Assembly: GCA_964538505.1 (NCBI GenBank)
Contig: CAZIDY010000011.1
Location: 16,744 to 80,743 of the forward strand
From: Zeimonas sp964538505
GTDB taxonomy: Bacteria; Pseudomonadota; Gammaproteobacteria; Burkholderiales; Burkholderiaceae_E
Reading direction: 5' to 3'
DNA length: 64,000 bases
Shown: positions 1 to 9,098 of the stretch, piece after piece
Numbering within the stretch: the stretch's first letter is position 1
Layout of the letters: every line of letters starts with the position of its first letter
Position numbers and translations under genes: made by a program
The notes under the pieces: model-generated
Database searches by the model: none
What the model saw: the letters and a program-made list of their open reading frames with translations, nothing else
Told to the model about the DNA's origin: nothing

Positions 1-108
1 CGGAATGTCGAGATCGACGCCCTCGAGCGCGGACTTGTCACCGTAGTGCAGGTCGACGCCGCGCAGGCGCGCGACGAACGACGTGCTGCCTGGGGCCTGC
101 GCAATCAC
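1..108 (-). CDS. ABC transporter ATP-binding protein, N-terminal fragment
   Basis: Only the first 36 codons are inside the window; the gene runs off the left edge. A GTG start overlaps the TGA stop of the HlyD gene by two bases, so the two are translationally coupled. The readable residues include VARLRGVDLHYGDKSALEGV, the typical first strand of an ABC ATPase (x-V-x-L-x-x-V-x-x-x-Y-G) before the Walker A loop. An HlyD subunit followed by an ATPase resembles the yhiI-rbbA-yhhJ type of exporter; whether this one is a fused RbbA-like protein cannot be seen here. Confidence 0.75.
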   Translation of the reverse strand, partial: MIAQAPGSTSFVARLRGVDLHYGDKSALEGVDLDIP

Positions 109-1178
109 TGCGGCAGGTTTACCTCGAGTTGCGGCGGCCACGGCAGGTCCTGGTCGAGGCGCACATGCGCCATGCCGGGCAGCCCGGTCTTCACCTGGTG
201 GATGTGTTTGCGCAGCAGCTCCTCGGGAATCTGCGCGCGCACGCGGAACATCAGTTTCTCGCGCTCGCTTTGCGTCTCGACGGTCTTCGGCGTGAACTGC
301 GCCTGGTCGGCGACGAAGGAGACGTGCGCGGGAATGACGTATTGCGAAACTGCGTCGAGCACGATCCGCACCTCCGAGCCGATCGACACCCGACCGACCT
401 GCGTCGTGGGCAGGAAGAAGGTCATGTAGACGTCGCTGAGGTCGAGCAGGTTCAGCACCCGCCCGCCGGCGGCCACCACCTCGCCGACCTGCGCAACCCG
501 GTATTGCACGCGCCCGTCGCGCGGCGCTTTCAGTTCCGCATCGGCGATGTCGGCCTGGAGTCGCTCGACATTCGCCTGCGCCGCATGCACCGTGGACTGC
601 GCGCCGGCGATCTGCGAACGTGCATTCTCGATGCCGGCCTCTGCGGCCGTTACCTGTGCGCGTGCCGCGCGAAGCGCCGCCTCGGCGCTTTTCGTCATCG
701 CGACACGGTCTTCCACGGCCTGGGCGGAAATGAACTCCTTTGCGGCGAGCGCCTTCGCTCGCGCGGCTTCGCGCTCCGACTGATTGAGGTCCACCTGCCG
801 CTGCGACACTACGGCCTGCGCGGTCGCCGTCTCGCTCTGGCGCTGTGCAAGTTGGCTTTGCGCGGTGGCGACAGCGCTCTTCGCCCGCTGCAGCTCGGCG
901 TCGGCGGCACGCAACTGCGCCTGCAGCGCCTCGGTATCGATACGCGCCACTACCTGGCCGACGGAGACGAAATCGCCCTCGCGCACGAGGATCTCGCTGA
1001 CGCGGCCGGGCGTCCGGGCGGCGATGTCGATCTCGACCGCTTCGATGCGCCCATTGCCGCTGGCGATGTTGCTGTCGCTGGTGGTTGCGCCGTATTGCTG
1101 CCAGCCGGTCCACGCTGCACCGACGATCAGCGCAAGCGCAATCAGCCACAGCAGCCGCTTCCTGTTCTGCCGCGTCAT
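105..1178 (-). CDS. HlyD-family periplasmic adaptor (membrane fusion protein)
   Basis: This is a 357-residue inner-membrane-anchored adaptor that would link an ABC transporter to an outer-membrane channel. A single N-terminal membrane segment spans about residues 9-24. A first half-lipoyl motif (GRVSEILVREGDFV, from residue 58) is followed by a long Ala/Gln/Arg-rich coiled-coil hairpin to about residue 215, then the second half-lipoyl motif (APRDGRVQYRVAQVGE) and a beta-barrel region. Length and order are normal for the HlyD/EmrA/YhiI family. It is the first gene of an operon whose next gene, an ABC ATPase, overlaps its stop codon. The exported substrate cannot be inferred. Confidence 0.9.
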   Translation of the reverse strand: MTRQNRKRLLWLIALALIVGAAWTGWQQYGATTSDSNIASGNGRIEAVEIDIAARTPGRVSEILVREGDFVSVGQVVARIDTEALQAQLRAADAELQRAKSAVATAQSQLAQRQSETATAQAVVSQRQVDLNQSEREAARAKALAAKEFISAQAVEDRVAMTKSAEAALRAARAQVTAAEAGIENARSQIAGAQSTVHAAQANVERLQADIADAELKAPRDGRVQYRVAQVGEVVAAGGRVLNLLDLSDVYMTFFLPTTQVGRVSIGSEVRIVLDAVSQYVIPAHVSFVADQAQFTPKTVETQSEREKLMFRVRAQIPEELLRKHIHQVKTGLPGMAHVRLDQDLPWPPQLEVNLPQ

Positions 1179-1235
1179 TGTCTTTTCCGGAGCCCGATAC
1201 GACTGCTCGCGCGCGCGGCAGCCTCAGCGGGTTTC

Positions 1236-1262
1236 GGGGCTGCCGTGCAACACGGCAGCCCC
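1236..1262 (-). terminator. Hairpin downstream of catalase
   Basis: A perfect 12-bp stem (GGGGCTGCCGTG / CACGGCAGCCCC) with a three-base loop lies six bases past the catalase stop and before the HlyD start. There is no following T-run on the minus strand, so it may stabilise the mRNA end or work with Rho rather than act as a classical intrinsic terminator. Confidence 0.55.
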
Positions 1263-1267
1263 GCCCA

Positions 1268-2761
1268 TTACTTCTCGCCCATGCCAGCCTGCGGCTCCTT
1301 CGCCCGGCCGCTGCGCACCTTCTCCTCGATGCGCCCACCGACCTCGGGGTCGACGCTCTTCCAGTACTCGAACGCACGTTCGAGCACCGGCGAGCGCACG
1401 CCGCCGAGCAGGCTACCGGCCACCTGTTCGACGAGCGCATCGCGCTGCGCGTCGTCGAAGACCTTGCGAACGAGAATGCCCGGCTGCTCGAAGTCGTCGT
1501 CGTCGGAGCGAAGCGTGTAGGCGCTGCGCACCATCTCGCCGTCGGCCTCCCAGCCATCGTCGACCGGGCCCGACTCGTCGGCCCAGCCGCGCCCGCCGCT
1601 GTTCGGTGCATAGACCGGCGCGTTGCCGCTGTGCTCGTAGGCCATCTGCCCGTCGAACAGGTAGGTGTTGACGGCGTTCTTCGGCCGGTTCACCGGCAGC
1701 TGGTGGAAGTTGGTGCCAATGCGGTTGCGCTGCGCGTCGTTGTAGGCGAAGGCGCGCCCGAGCAGCATCTTGTCGGGCGACAGCCCGATGCCCGGCACGA
1801 CGTTGCCCGGCGAGAACGCGGCCTGCTCGATCTGCGCGAAGAAGTTCTCCGGGTTGCGGTTCAGCGTCATCGTGCCGACCTCGTGCAGCGGATAGTCGGC
1901 GTGCGGCCAGGTCTTCGTGAGGTCGAAGGGATTGAGCCGGTAGTGCTGCGCCTCGACGTAGGGCATCACCTGCACCGACAGCTTCCAGCTCGGGTGTTCG
2001 CCGCGTGCGATCGCCTCGAACAGGTCACGACGATGGAAGTCGGCGTCCTTGCCCGACATCGCCATCGCCTCGGCGTTGGAGAAGAACTCCATGCCCTGGT
2101 TCGTATGGAAGTGGTACTTGACCCAGAATTTCTCCCCAGCGGCATTCACCCACAGGTACGTGTGCGAGCCGTAGCCGTTCATGTGCCGCCAGGTGCGCGG
2201 CAGCCCGCGCGGGCCCATCAGGTAGGTGACCTGGTGCGCGGTCTCGGGGTTGCTCGTCCAGAAGTCCCACTGCATGTGGTTGTCGCGCAGCCCCGAGTCG
2301 GGCAGGCGCTTCTGGCTGCGGATGAAGTGCGGAAACTTCATCGGGTCGCGCACGAAGAAGATCGGCGTGTTGTTCCCGACGAGGTCGTAGTTGCCTTCGT
2401 CGGTGTAGAACTTCAGCGAGAAGCCGCGCACGTCGCGCCAGGTGTCGGGGCTGCCCATCTCGCCGGCGACGGTGGAGAAGCGCGCAAGCATCTCCGTCTT
2501 CGCGCCCTTCTGGAAGAGCGCGGCCTTCGTCCAGCGGGAAACGTCGGCGGTGGTCTCGAGGACGCCGAAGGCGCCGCTGCCCTTGGCGTGCGGCTGGCGC
2601 TCGGGCACCTTTTCGCGGTTGAAGTGCGCCATCTGCTCGAGGAAGTGCACATCGTGCAGCAGGATCGGGCCGTTCGGGCCGATCGTCAGCGAGTTGCGGT
2701 CGCTCTGCGCCGGGGCGCCGCTGCCGGTAGTGGAGCCGGCGTTCCTGGTGGGTTCGGTCAT
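1268..2761 (-). CDS. katA: Monofunctional haem catalase
   Basis: This 497-residue small-subunit catalase dismutates H2O2 in the cytoplasm. The distal catalytic His is in PHAKGSGAFG (H58), the catalytic Asn in GNNTPIFF (N130/N131), and the proximal haem ligand Tyr in RAFAYNDAQRNR (Y340). The sequence before the catalytic His reads ERQPHAKG rather than the common ERVVHAKG, a variant I associate with some clades of the family. I chose the ATG at 2761 because AGGAG lies 8 bases upstream; the frame remains open 24 codons further but without a better site. It is divergent from nhaP2 and followed by a stable hairpin. No OxyR site was identified with confidence. Confidence 0.93.
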   Translation of the reverse strand: MTEPTRNAGSTTGSGAPAQSDRNSLTIGPNGPILLHDVHFLEQMAHFNREKVPERQPHAKGSGAFGVLETTADVSRWTKAALFQKGAKTEMLARFSTVAGEMGSPDTWRDVRGFSLKFYTDEGNYDLVGNNTPIFFVRDPMKFPHFIRSQKRLPDSGLRDNHMQWDFWTSNPETAHQVTYLMGPRGLPRTWRHMNGYGSHTYLWVNAAGEKFWVKYHFHTNQGMEFFSNAEAMAMSGKDADFHRRDLFEAIARGEHPSWKLSVQVMPYVEAQHYRLNPFDLTKTWPHADYPLHEVGTMTLNRNPENFFAQIEQAAFSPGNVVPGIGLSPDKMLLGRAFAYNDAQRNRIGTNFHQLPVNRPKNAVNTYLFDGQMAYEHSGNAPVYAPNSGGRGWADESGPVDDGWEADGEMVRSAYTLRSDDDDFEQPGILVRKVFDDAQRDALVEQVAGSLLGGVRSPVLERAFEYWKSVDPEVGGRIEEKVRSGRAKEPQAGMGEK

Positions 2762-2915
2762 CCGGATGCTCCTGGGGTCACAGGGTCGATTGTCACAGGG
2801 TCGGTTGGCGGAGGTGCCGTTCGGCCGCAGCATAGCGTGGAGCGCATGCCGCCGCGGCGCAGACCGGACGCAGATCGGGGGGCATTGCCGTCCCCTGAAC
2901 CGGCATTCGGGCTGC

Positions 2916-2921
2916 TACATT
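2916..2921 (+). promoter_or_regulatory. Possible -10 element of nhaP2 (leaderless)
   Basis: TACATT lies nine bases before the ATG of the antiporter gene, which would put the transcription start at or next to the start codon. No convincing -35 hexamer is visible. Confidence 0.35.
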
Positions 2922-2930
2922 TTCAGTTCG

Positions 2931-4640
2931 ATGGATGCCGTCAATCAACTGCTGCTGGTGGGTGCGCTGGTGATGTTCGGCGGCATCCTCCTCGGCGCAT
3001 TTTCGTCGCGCTTCGGCATCCCGTTCCTGCTCGTGTTCCTGCTGGTGGGGATGATCGCCGGCGGGGATGGCCCGGGCGGCATCGACTTCGACGACCACCG
3101 GCTCGCGTTCTTCGTCGGCAACCTCGCGCTGGCGATCATCCTGCTCGACGGCGGGCTGCGCACGAAGCTCGCCACTTTTCGCGTGGCGCTGCGGCCGTCG
3201 CTCGTGCTCGCTTCACTCGGCGTCGTGCTCACGGCGCTGCCCACGGGCCTGTTCATGGCGTGGACCTTCGACGTCGACTGGCGCGTCGGGTTGCTGCTCG
3301 GCTCGATCGTCGGCTCGACCGATGCGGCCGCGGTGTTCTCGTTGCTGCGCGCGAGCGGAACGCGGCTGAATGAGCGCGTGGCCAACACGCTCGAGATCGA
3401 ATCGGGCATCAACGATCCGACGGCGATCTTCCTGACGATGACGATGATCGAGGTGCTGATGGCGTCCGCCGATCTGCAGGGGATGGAGCTGGCGCGCCAG
3501 CTCGTCGGGCAGTTCGGGCTCGGCGGCATCTTCGGAATCGCGTTCGGATTCACGATGGCCTGGGTGATGCGTCATGCGCAGGTGGGCGAGGGGTTGAGCG
3601 CGCTGCTGCTGTGCTCCGGTGGAATCGTCGCCTTCGCGGTCACCAGTATGCTCGGCGGCAGCGGCTTCGTGGCCGTGTATCTCGTCGGTCTCGTCGTCGG
3701 CAACCGGCTGCGGCGCACCGCGGAGAACCTGCTGCGTGCGATGGACGGCATGGCCTGGTTGTCGCAGTCGAGCATGTTCCTGTTGCTCGGCCTGCTGGTG
3801 ACGCCGTCCGAGCTGCCGGCCGTTGCCGGGCAGGCGCTCGCCGTCTCCGCGTTCCTGATGCTCGTCGCGCGCCCGCTCGCCGTGTGGCTGTGCGTGCTGC
3901 CCTTCGGTTTCGCGCCGCGCGAGGTTGCGTTCATGGGCTGGATCGGCCTGCGTGGCGCGGTGCCGATCGTGCTCGCGGTGTTTCCGCTGCTGGCCGGCGT
4001 GCCGGATGCCTGGCTGCTGTTCAACGTCGCTTTCGTCGTCGTCGTGACCTCGCTGCTGCTGCAGGGGGCGTCGGTGCCGCTGGCGGCGCGGCTCTTCGGC
4101 GTGGCGCTGCCGCCGCGCGACGAGCCGCGCGTACGCCCTACGCTGTCGGACGACTCGCTGGCGGTCGTCGAGTTTCGCATCGGCGAGCGCTCGCCGATGC
4201 TCGGCATCGACCTGCGCACGCTGATCCTGCCCGACGGCGCGTGCATCGTCGGCGTGCTGCGCGCGAACGCCGTGCTGCACGACGACATGACCGGCGCACT
4301 GCTGTGCAACGACGTCGTGATGCTGGTCGCGCCCGACATCGAGGTCGATCATCTGTCCGACCTCTTCACCAGCATCGATGCCGCCGCGCGCCGGCGCTTC
4401 TACGGCGATTTCGTGCTCGACGGAGCGGCCGCCTTCGCCGACGTCTGCGCGGCCTACGGATGCGAGATGCCGGCCGAGTTCGACGGCCTTTCGCTCGACG
4501 AGGCCATGCGCCGGAAGGTGCGCAACATCGTCGAAGGCGATGCCGTGCAGATCGCCGGGTTGCTGCTCATTGCGCGTGAGATCGTCGCGGGACGCGTCGT
4601 GAAGGTGGGGTTGAAGCTGGAGCGCGCCGCTGCGCGCTAG
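2931..4640 (+). CDS. NhaP2/CvrA-type K+(Na+)/H+ antiporter
   Basis: A 569-residue CPA1-family inner-membrane exchanger. The first about 390 residues are hydrophobic with 11-13 predicted helices and carry the family signatures GSTDAAAVFSLL and ESGINDPTAIFL. A soluble tail of about 170 residues follows, starting at RVRPTLSDDSLAVVEF, which matches the TrkA-C plus CorC/HlyC-like tail of E. coli NhaP2 (578 residues). The family exports K+ or Na+ for protons and helps in osmotic or pH adaptation. The start is the ATG at 2931. The gene stands alone, divergent from catalase, and its stop is three bases before repeat copy 1. Confidence 0.9.
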   Translation: MDAVNQLLLVGALVMFGGILLGAFSSRFGIPFLLVFLLVGMIAGGDGPGGIDFDDHRLAFFVGNLALAIILLDGGLRTKLATFRVALRPSLVLASLGVVLTALPTGLFMAWTFDVDWRVGLLLGSIVGSTDAAAVFSLLRASGTRLNERVANTLEIESGINDPTAIFLTMTMIEVLMASADLQGMELARQLVGQFGLGGIFGIAFGFTMAWVMRHAQVGEGLSALLLCSGGIVAFAVTSMLGGSGFVAVYLVGLVVGNRLRRTAENLLRAMDGMAWLSQSSMFLLLGLLVTPSELPAVAGQALAVSAFLMLVARPLAVWLCVLPFGFAPREVAFMGWIGLRGAVPIVLAVFPLLAGVPDAWLLFNVAFVVVVTSLLLQGASVPLAARLFGVALPPRDEPRVRPTLSDDSLAVVEFRIGERSPMLGIDLRTLILPDGACIVGVLRANAVLHDDMTGALLCNDVVMLVAPDIEVDHLSDLFTSIDAAARRRFYGDFVLDGAAAFADVCAAYGCEMPAEFDGLSLDEAMRRKVRNIVEGDAVQIAGLLLIAREIVAGRVVKVGLKLERAAAR

Positions 4641-4643
4641 GGT

Positions 4644-4702
4644 AAAAAACGGGGTCAGACCACGGTTTCGCCTCGCGAAACCGTGGTCTGACCCCGTTTT
4701 TT
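4644..4702. repeat. Palindromic repeat copy 1 (paired form, bidirectional terminator-like)
   Basis: A perfect 28-bp inverted repeat with a CTC loop. Each arm contains the core ACCGTGGTCTGACCCCG. The outer ends are six A on the left and six T on the right, so transcripts from either side end in a GC stem followed by U residues. It lies between the convergent stops of nhaP2 (4640) and the acyl-CoA synthetase (4716). The same core occurs at 20.7, 38.8 and 56.0 kb. Confidence 0.9.
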
Positions 4703-4715
4703 CGGCCGCTTTCGG

Positions 4716-6398
4716 TCAGCGCAGGTCGTCGTCGAAATACTCGCCGGTTGCGCGCACGATCGGCACCGTGCGCGCCTCTTCGCGCTGACGCATCTCGACG
4801 CGCCGGATCTTGCCGGAGATCGTCTTCGGCAGATCGGCGAACTCGAGTCGACGGATCCGCTTGTACGGCGCCAGACGGTCGCGACAGAAGCGCAGGATGT
4901 CGGCGGCGGTGTCGGCATCGGCCGCATGACCGGCGGCGAGGACGACGAAGGCTTTCGGCACCGCGAGGCGCACCGGATCGGGCGACGGCACGACCGCGGC
5001 CTCGGCAACCGCCTCGTGCTCGATCAGCACGCTCTCGAGCTCGAAGGGGCTGATCCGGTAGTCGCTCGCCTTGAAGACGTCGTCTGCGCGTCCGACGTAG
5101 GTGATGTAGCCGTCGGCGTCGCGTTGTGCGACGTCGCCCGTGTGGTAGTGGCCGTTGCGCATCACCTCGGCAGTCCGTTCGTCGTCGTCGGCGTAGCCCG
5201 GCATCAGCCCCATCGGTTGTGCGGAGAGATCGAGCGCGATCTCGCCTTCGTCGGCCGGCGCATCGCCCGGGTCGAGCAAGGCGATGCGAAAACCCGGCAG
5301 CGGACGACCCATCGAGCCGGGCTTGAGCCGCTGCCCGGGCGGGTTGCCGACGACGCAGGTCGTCTCGGTCTGTCCGTAGCCGTCGCGGATCGTGAGCTTC
5401 CACGCCGTGCGCACCCGCTCGATCACTTCGGGGTTCAGCGGCTCGCCGGCCGACGCAAGCTCGCGCAGCTTGACCGGGTAGGCGGAGAGGTCTTCCTGGA
5501 TCAGCATCCGCCAGACGGTGGGCGGCGCGCACAGCGTCGCAACCCCGGCGCTCACCAGCTTCCCGAGCGCGCGCTTCGCGTCGAAGCGCGCCATGTCGAA
5601 GACGAAGATGCAGGCGCCCGCGTTCCACGGCGCGAAGAAGCAGCTCCACGCGTGCTTGGCCCAGCCCGGCGACGAGATGTTCCAGTGCACGTCGCCCGGC
5701 TGCAGTCCGATCCAGTACATCGTCGACAGGTGGCCGACCGGGTAGCTCTGGTGCGTATGGCGTACGAGCTTCGGCTTGCTGGTCGTGCCTGACGTGAAAT
5801 AGAGCAGCAGCGGCTCGTCGGGTCGCGTGTCGGTTTTCGGCCGGTACTCGGCCGGCGCGGCATTCGCGTCGGCGTAGTCGGTCCAGCCGGGCGGCGGGCT
5901 GTCTACGCAGATTCGCGTGCGATCGCCGGCGATGCCGTCGAAGCGCTCGGTGTTCGACGAGCGCGTGACGATGTGCGCGACCTGGCCGCGTTCGAGTCGG
6001 TCGGCAAGATCGTCGCGCGTGAGCAGGTTCGTCGCCGGAATCACCACGGCACCGATCTTGATGCAGGCGAGCATCGTCTCCCACAGCGGGACTTCGTTGC
6101 CAAGCATCAGCAGCACGCGATCGCCGCGGCGCACGCCGAGCGACTCGAGCCAGTTGGCGACGCGATTCGAGCGCTCGCTCAACTCGGCGAAGCTGCAGCG
6201 TCGCTCGCTTTCGTCGTCGGCGATGATCCACAGCGCGGTCGCGTCGTTGCCGCGAGCCAGATCGTCGAAGTGGTCGAGCGCCCAGTTGAATCGATCGAGT
6301 TGCGGCCAGCGAAACGACGCGACCGCGGCGTCGTAATCGCTGCGGTGCTCGATGAGCAGGTCTCGTGCGGCGCGGAAACGGGCCAGGTTTTCGTTCAT
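4716..6398 (-). CDS. AMP-binding acyl-CoA synthetase (ACSM/benzoate-CoA-ligase-like)
   Basis: A 560-residue ANL-superfamily ligase that activates a carboxylic acid to acyl-AMP and then acyl-CoA. Visible motifs are the P-loop TSGTTSKPK (residues 202-210), the A5 motif GYGQTETTCV, the ATP-binding HTGD with downstream Asp/Gly, and the catalytic lysine in TISGKIRR (K530). The start at 6398 is supported by GGAGG four bases upstream. Its overall pattern (WNISSPGWAKHAWSCFFAPW) fits medium-chain or aromatic acyl-CoA synthetases; the substrate is not determinable. It is convergent with nhaP2 and divergent from the FAD oxidoreductase, 63 bp away; the acyl-CoA dehydrogenases downstream suggest a shared acyl-CoA catabolic role. 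Confidence 0.88.
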   Translation of the reverse strand: MNENLARFRAARDLLIEHRSDYDAAVASFRWPQLDRFNWALDHFDDLARGNDATALWIIADDESERRCSFAELSERSNRVANWLESLGVRRGDRVLLMLGNEVPLWETMLACIKIGAVVIPATNLLTRDDLADRLERGQVAHIVTRSSNTERFDGIAGDRTRICVDSPPPGWTDYADANAAPAEYRPKTDTRPDEPLLLYFTSGTTSKPKLVRHTHQSYPVGHLSTMYWIGLQPGDVHWNISSPGWAKHAWSCFFAPWNAGACIFVFDMARFDAKRALGKLVSAGVATLCAPPTVWRMLIQEDLSAYPVKLRELASAGEPLNPEVIERVRTAWKLTIRDGYGQTETTCVVGNPPGQRLKPGSMGRPLPGFRIALLDPGDAPADEGEIALDLSAQPMGLMPGYADDDERTAEVMRNGHYHTGDVAQRDADGYITYVGRADDVFKASDYRISPFELESVLIEHEAVAEAAVVPSPDPVRLAVPKAFVVLAAGHAADADTAADILRFCRDRLAPYKRIRRLEFADLPKTISGKIRRVEMRQREEARTVPIVRATGEYFDDDLR

Positions 6399-6461
6399 GC
6401 ATTCCTCCGGGGGAAACCGACACAGGCGAAAGTGCGGATGCCACAAGGTAAGATCGTTTCG

Positions 6462-7883
6462 ATGGACGAGGCAACCCTGGACGTAGTCGTCATCGGCGGT
6501 GGCACTGCCGGCCTGGCTGCGGTGCGCGAGATCCGCAAGCGCACCGAGCGTTTCGTGGTCGTCGACGACGGCGGGTGGGCGACCACCTGCGCGAGCGTCG
6601 GCTGCATGCCGTCGAAGGCATTGATCGAAGCAGCCGACGCCTTTCATCGGCGCCATGCCTTCGATGCTTTCGGCATCCGCGGTGCCGAAGCGCTGCGGGC
6701 CGACGTTCCGGCCGTGCTCGCGCGTGTGCGCGCGCTGCGCGATCAGTTCGTCGCCGGCGTGCGCAGGTTGGGCGACGGGCTCGGAGAACGTGCGATCGCC
6801 GGGCGTGCGCGCATCGTTGCGCCCGATTGCGTCGAGGTGAGCGGGCGCCGGCTGCACGCGCGGCGCATCGTCGTCGCCACCGGTTCGCGTCCGGTCGTGC
6901 CCACCCCGTGGCGAGCGCTCGGCGAGCGCCTGCTCACCACCGACTCGCTGTTTGAGCAGCAGGACCTGCCGGCGCGCATCGCCGTCGTCGGCATGGGCGC
7001 GATCGGTGCCGAGCTCGCGCAGGCGCTGGCGCGGCTGGGCATCGAGGTGTCGGCCTTCGGCTCCAGCGAGTGTGTCGCCGGCCTGAGCGCCCCGACGGTG
7101 AACGCGGCGCTGCTCGCATCGCTGCGCCAGGAGTTCGCCGTGCACATCGGCGCCCCGGCCGTCGTCTCCGAAGGCGGGAACGGCGCGGTGCGCGTGAGTA
7201 ACGGGCGCCACGAGGTGCAGGTCGACGCGGTGTTCGTCGCGCTCGGTCGTCGTCCCGATCTCGAAGGGCTCGGGCTCGACGCGCTCGGCGTGCCGCTCGA
7301 CGAGCACGGATTGCCGGCGGTCGATCCGACGACGATGCGCGTCGGTGCGCTGCCGGTGTTCATCGCCGGCGACGCGAACGCGCAGGTACCGCTGCTGCAC
7401 GAGGCGGCCGACGAGGGTCACATCGCCGGCATCGTCGCGAGCGACAGCGCGCCGCCGCGCTTTCGCCGTCGGGTGCCGCTCACGATCGTCTTCTGCGATC
7501 CCGAGGTGGCGATCGTCGGAAAGCGCCATTCGCAGTTGCAGAGCAGCGACGTGCTGACCAGCGAAGTCCGTTTCGAACGACAGGGCCGCGCGCGCATCGC
7601 CCAGCGCAACCGCGGCGCACTGCGCTTGTATGCGGCCCGCGGCAGCGGGCTGCTGCTCGGCGCCGAGCTGTGCGCGCCGGCCGGCTCGCATCTCGCGCAT
7701 CTGCTCGCGCTCGCGCTCGAGCGCCGACTCACCGTGCACGACCTGCTGCGCATGCCGTTCTATCATCCGGTGCTCGAGGAGGGCCTGCGCAGCGCGCTGC
7801 GCGAGCTCGCGTCGCAGCTGCCGCCGTGCAGCGAATCCGACCTCGCCGCCTGCGGCCCGATCGGCGCCGAAGCGCTCGAATGA
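6462..7883 (+). CDS. Dihydrolipoyl dehydrogenase-like FAD/NAD disulfide oxidoreductase
   Basis: A 473-residue class I pyridine nucleotide-disulfide oxidoreductase. It has an N-terminal FAD-binding GGGTAGLAA motif (12-20), a redox-active pair CASVGC (C43, C48), a second dinucleotide-binding GMGAIGAELA, and the C-terminal His-Glu dyad in HPVLEEG (H435). The Cys context (TTCASVGCMPSKAL) places it in the stand-alone lipoamide-dehydrogenase-like group, distinct from the E3 subunits encoded with 2-oxoacid dehydrogenases. No E1/E2 genes are nearby. The start at 6462 follows AAGG at a loose distance; an in-frame ATG at 6438 is the alternative. It is probably cotranscribed with the two dehydrogenases that follow. 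The physiological disulfide substrate is unknown. Confidence 0.85.
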   Translation: MDEATLDVVVIGGGTAGLAAVREIRKRTERFVVVDDGGWATTCASVGCMPSKALIEAADAFHRRHAFDAFGIRGAEALRADVPAVLARVRALRDQFVAGVRRLGDGLGERAIAGRARIVAPDCVEVSGRRLHARRIVVATGSRPVVPTPWRALGERLLTTDSLFEQQDLPARIAVVGMGAIGAELAQALARLGIEVSAFGSSECVAGLSAPTVNAALLASLRQEFAVHIGAPAVVSEGGNGAVRVSNGRHEVQVDAVFVALGRRPDLEGLGLDALGVPLDEHGLPAVDPTTMRVGALPVFIAGDANAQVPLLHEAADEGHIAGIVASDSAPPRFRRRVPLTIVFCDPEVAIVGKRHSQLQSSDVLTSEVRFERQGRARIAQRNRGALRLYAARGSGLLLGAELCAPAGSHLAHLLALALERRLTVHDLLRMPFYHPVLEEGLRSALRELASQLPPCSESDLAACGPIGAEALE

Positions 7884-7905
7884 ACCGATCCCCCGGAGCC
7901 TGCGC

Positions 7906-9084
7906 ATGGACCTGAACTACTCCGCCGAGGAGCTGGTCTTTCGGGACGAGGTGCGCGCCTGGCTCGAGGCAAGCGTGCCCGCCGAGTTGCGGCGCAAGGT
8001 GCTCGAGCACGAGCCGCTGGAGAAGGACGACCTCGTCCGCTGGCATCGCATCCTTGCCGACAAGGGCTGGATCGCGCCGGCCTGGCCGCGCGAATGGGGC
8101 GGCACCGACTGGACTCCGGTGCAGCGTTACCTCTTCGAGGAGGAATGCGCATGGGCGGGGGCACCGCCGATCGTTCCCTTCGGCGTGGCGATGTGCGCGC
8201 CGGTGCTGCTGCAGTTCGGAACGCAGGCGCAGAAGGAGCGATTCCTGCCGCGCATCTATCGGGCCGACGATTTCTGGTGCCAGGGCTATTCGGAGCCCGG
8301 TTCCGGCTCCGATCTCGCGTCGCTGAAAATGCGCGCGCAGCGGCGCGACGACAGGTACATCGTGAACGGCCAGAAGATCTGGACGACGATGGCGCATTTC
8401 GCCGACTGGATCTTCTGCCTCGTACGCACCGACAGCACGTCGGCACGCCGGCAGGAGGGTATCAGCTTCCTGCTCGTCGACATGAAGACGCCCGGCATCA
8501 CGGTGCGTCCGCTGATCCTGCTCGACGAGGGCCATGAAGTGAACGAGGTCTTCTTCGACGATGTCGAAGTGCCGGTGGAGAACCTCGTGCATCGCGAGAA
8601 CGAGGGCTGGACGGTCGCCAAGTACCTGCTCGGCCACGAGCGGCTGAACACCGGACGCATCGGCGCCTCCAAGCGCGAGCTCGCGCGGCTGAAGGAGCTC
8701 GCCGCGGCCGTTTCGAAGAACGGCCGTCCGCTGCTGGAAGATGTTCGTTTTCGCGATCGGCTCTCGCGCGTCGAGATCGAGCTGATGGCCCTCGAGGTCA
8801 CGAACCTGCGCTTCGTCGACGAGATGCGCCGTACCGGTCGTATCGGTCCCGAGGTGTCGATGCTGAAGATCCGCGGCACCGAGATCCAGCAGGCGCTCAC
8901 CGAGCTGGCGATGCAGGCGGCGGGTCCGTTCGCACAGATGTTCCGGCCCATCGACTACGACGGCTTCGACGAGCACGCTGCCTCGGTCGCGCCGCGCTAC
9001 TTCAACTTCCGGAAGACGTCGATCTACGCCGGGTCGAACGAGATCCAGCGAAACATCATCGCGAAGGCCGCCCTCGGCCTCTGA
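7906..9084 (+). CDS. Acyl-CoA dehydrogenase, subunit 1 of a pair
   Basis: A 392-residue FAD-dependent acyl-CoA dehydrogenase with N-terminal helical, middle beta (YSEPGSGSDLASL) and C-terminal helical domains in the usual order. The canonical catalytic glutamate position of medium-chain enzymes (IYEGT) reads IYAGS here; a glutamate in GHERLN occupies the helix-G region used as base in isovaleryl-type enzymes, so that residue may be catalytic. The gene begins 22 bases after the oxidoreductase stop and is followed after 14 bases by a second, divergent paralogue, an arrangement typical of heteromeric dehydrogenases acting on unusual CoA thioesters. Substrate unknown. Confidence 0.9.
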   Translation: MDLNYSAEELVFRDEVRAWLEASVPAELRRKVLEHEPLEKDDLVRWHRILADKGWIAPAWPREWGGTDWTPVQRYLFEEECAWAGAPPIVPFGVAMCAPVLLQFGTQAQKERFLPRIYRADDFWCQGYSEPGSGSDLASLKMRAQRRDDRYIVNGQKIWTTMAHFADWIFCLVRTDSTSARRQEGISFLLVDMKTPGITVRPLILLDEGHEVNEVFFDDVEVPVENLVHRENEGWTVAKYLLGHERLNTGRIGASKRELARLKELAAAVSKNGRPLLEDVRFRDRLSRVEIELMALEVTNLRFVDEMRRTGRIGPEVSMLKIRGTEIQQALTELAMQAAGPFAQMFRPIDYDGFDEHAASVAPRYFNFRKTSIYAGSNEIQRNIIAKAALGL

Positions 9085-9098
9085 GAACGGACGCGGCC

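Noticed and set aside
129..1520. Long plus-strand open frames across the HlyD and catalase genes
   Set aside because: High-GC antisense shadows rich in Arg, His and Leu; they cross the boundary between two real genes and their terminator.
2762..2810. Direct repeat GTCACAGGGTCG upstream of catalase as an OxyR or other operator
   Set aside because: Only two short copies, no match to a known consensus, and no palindrome.
6400..7907. Upstream extension of the acyl-CoA synthetase frame over the oxidoreductase gene
   Set aside because: The family N-terminus and a GGAGG support the start at 6398; the extension is antisense to a well-conserved flavoprotein.
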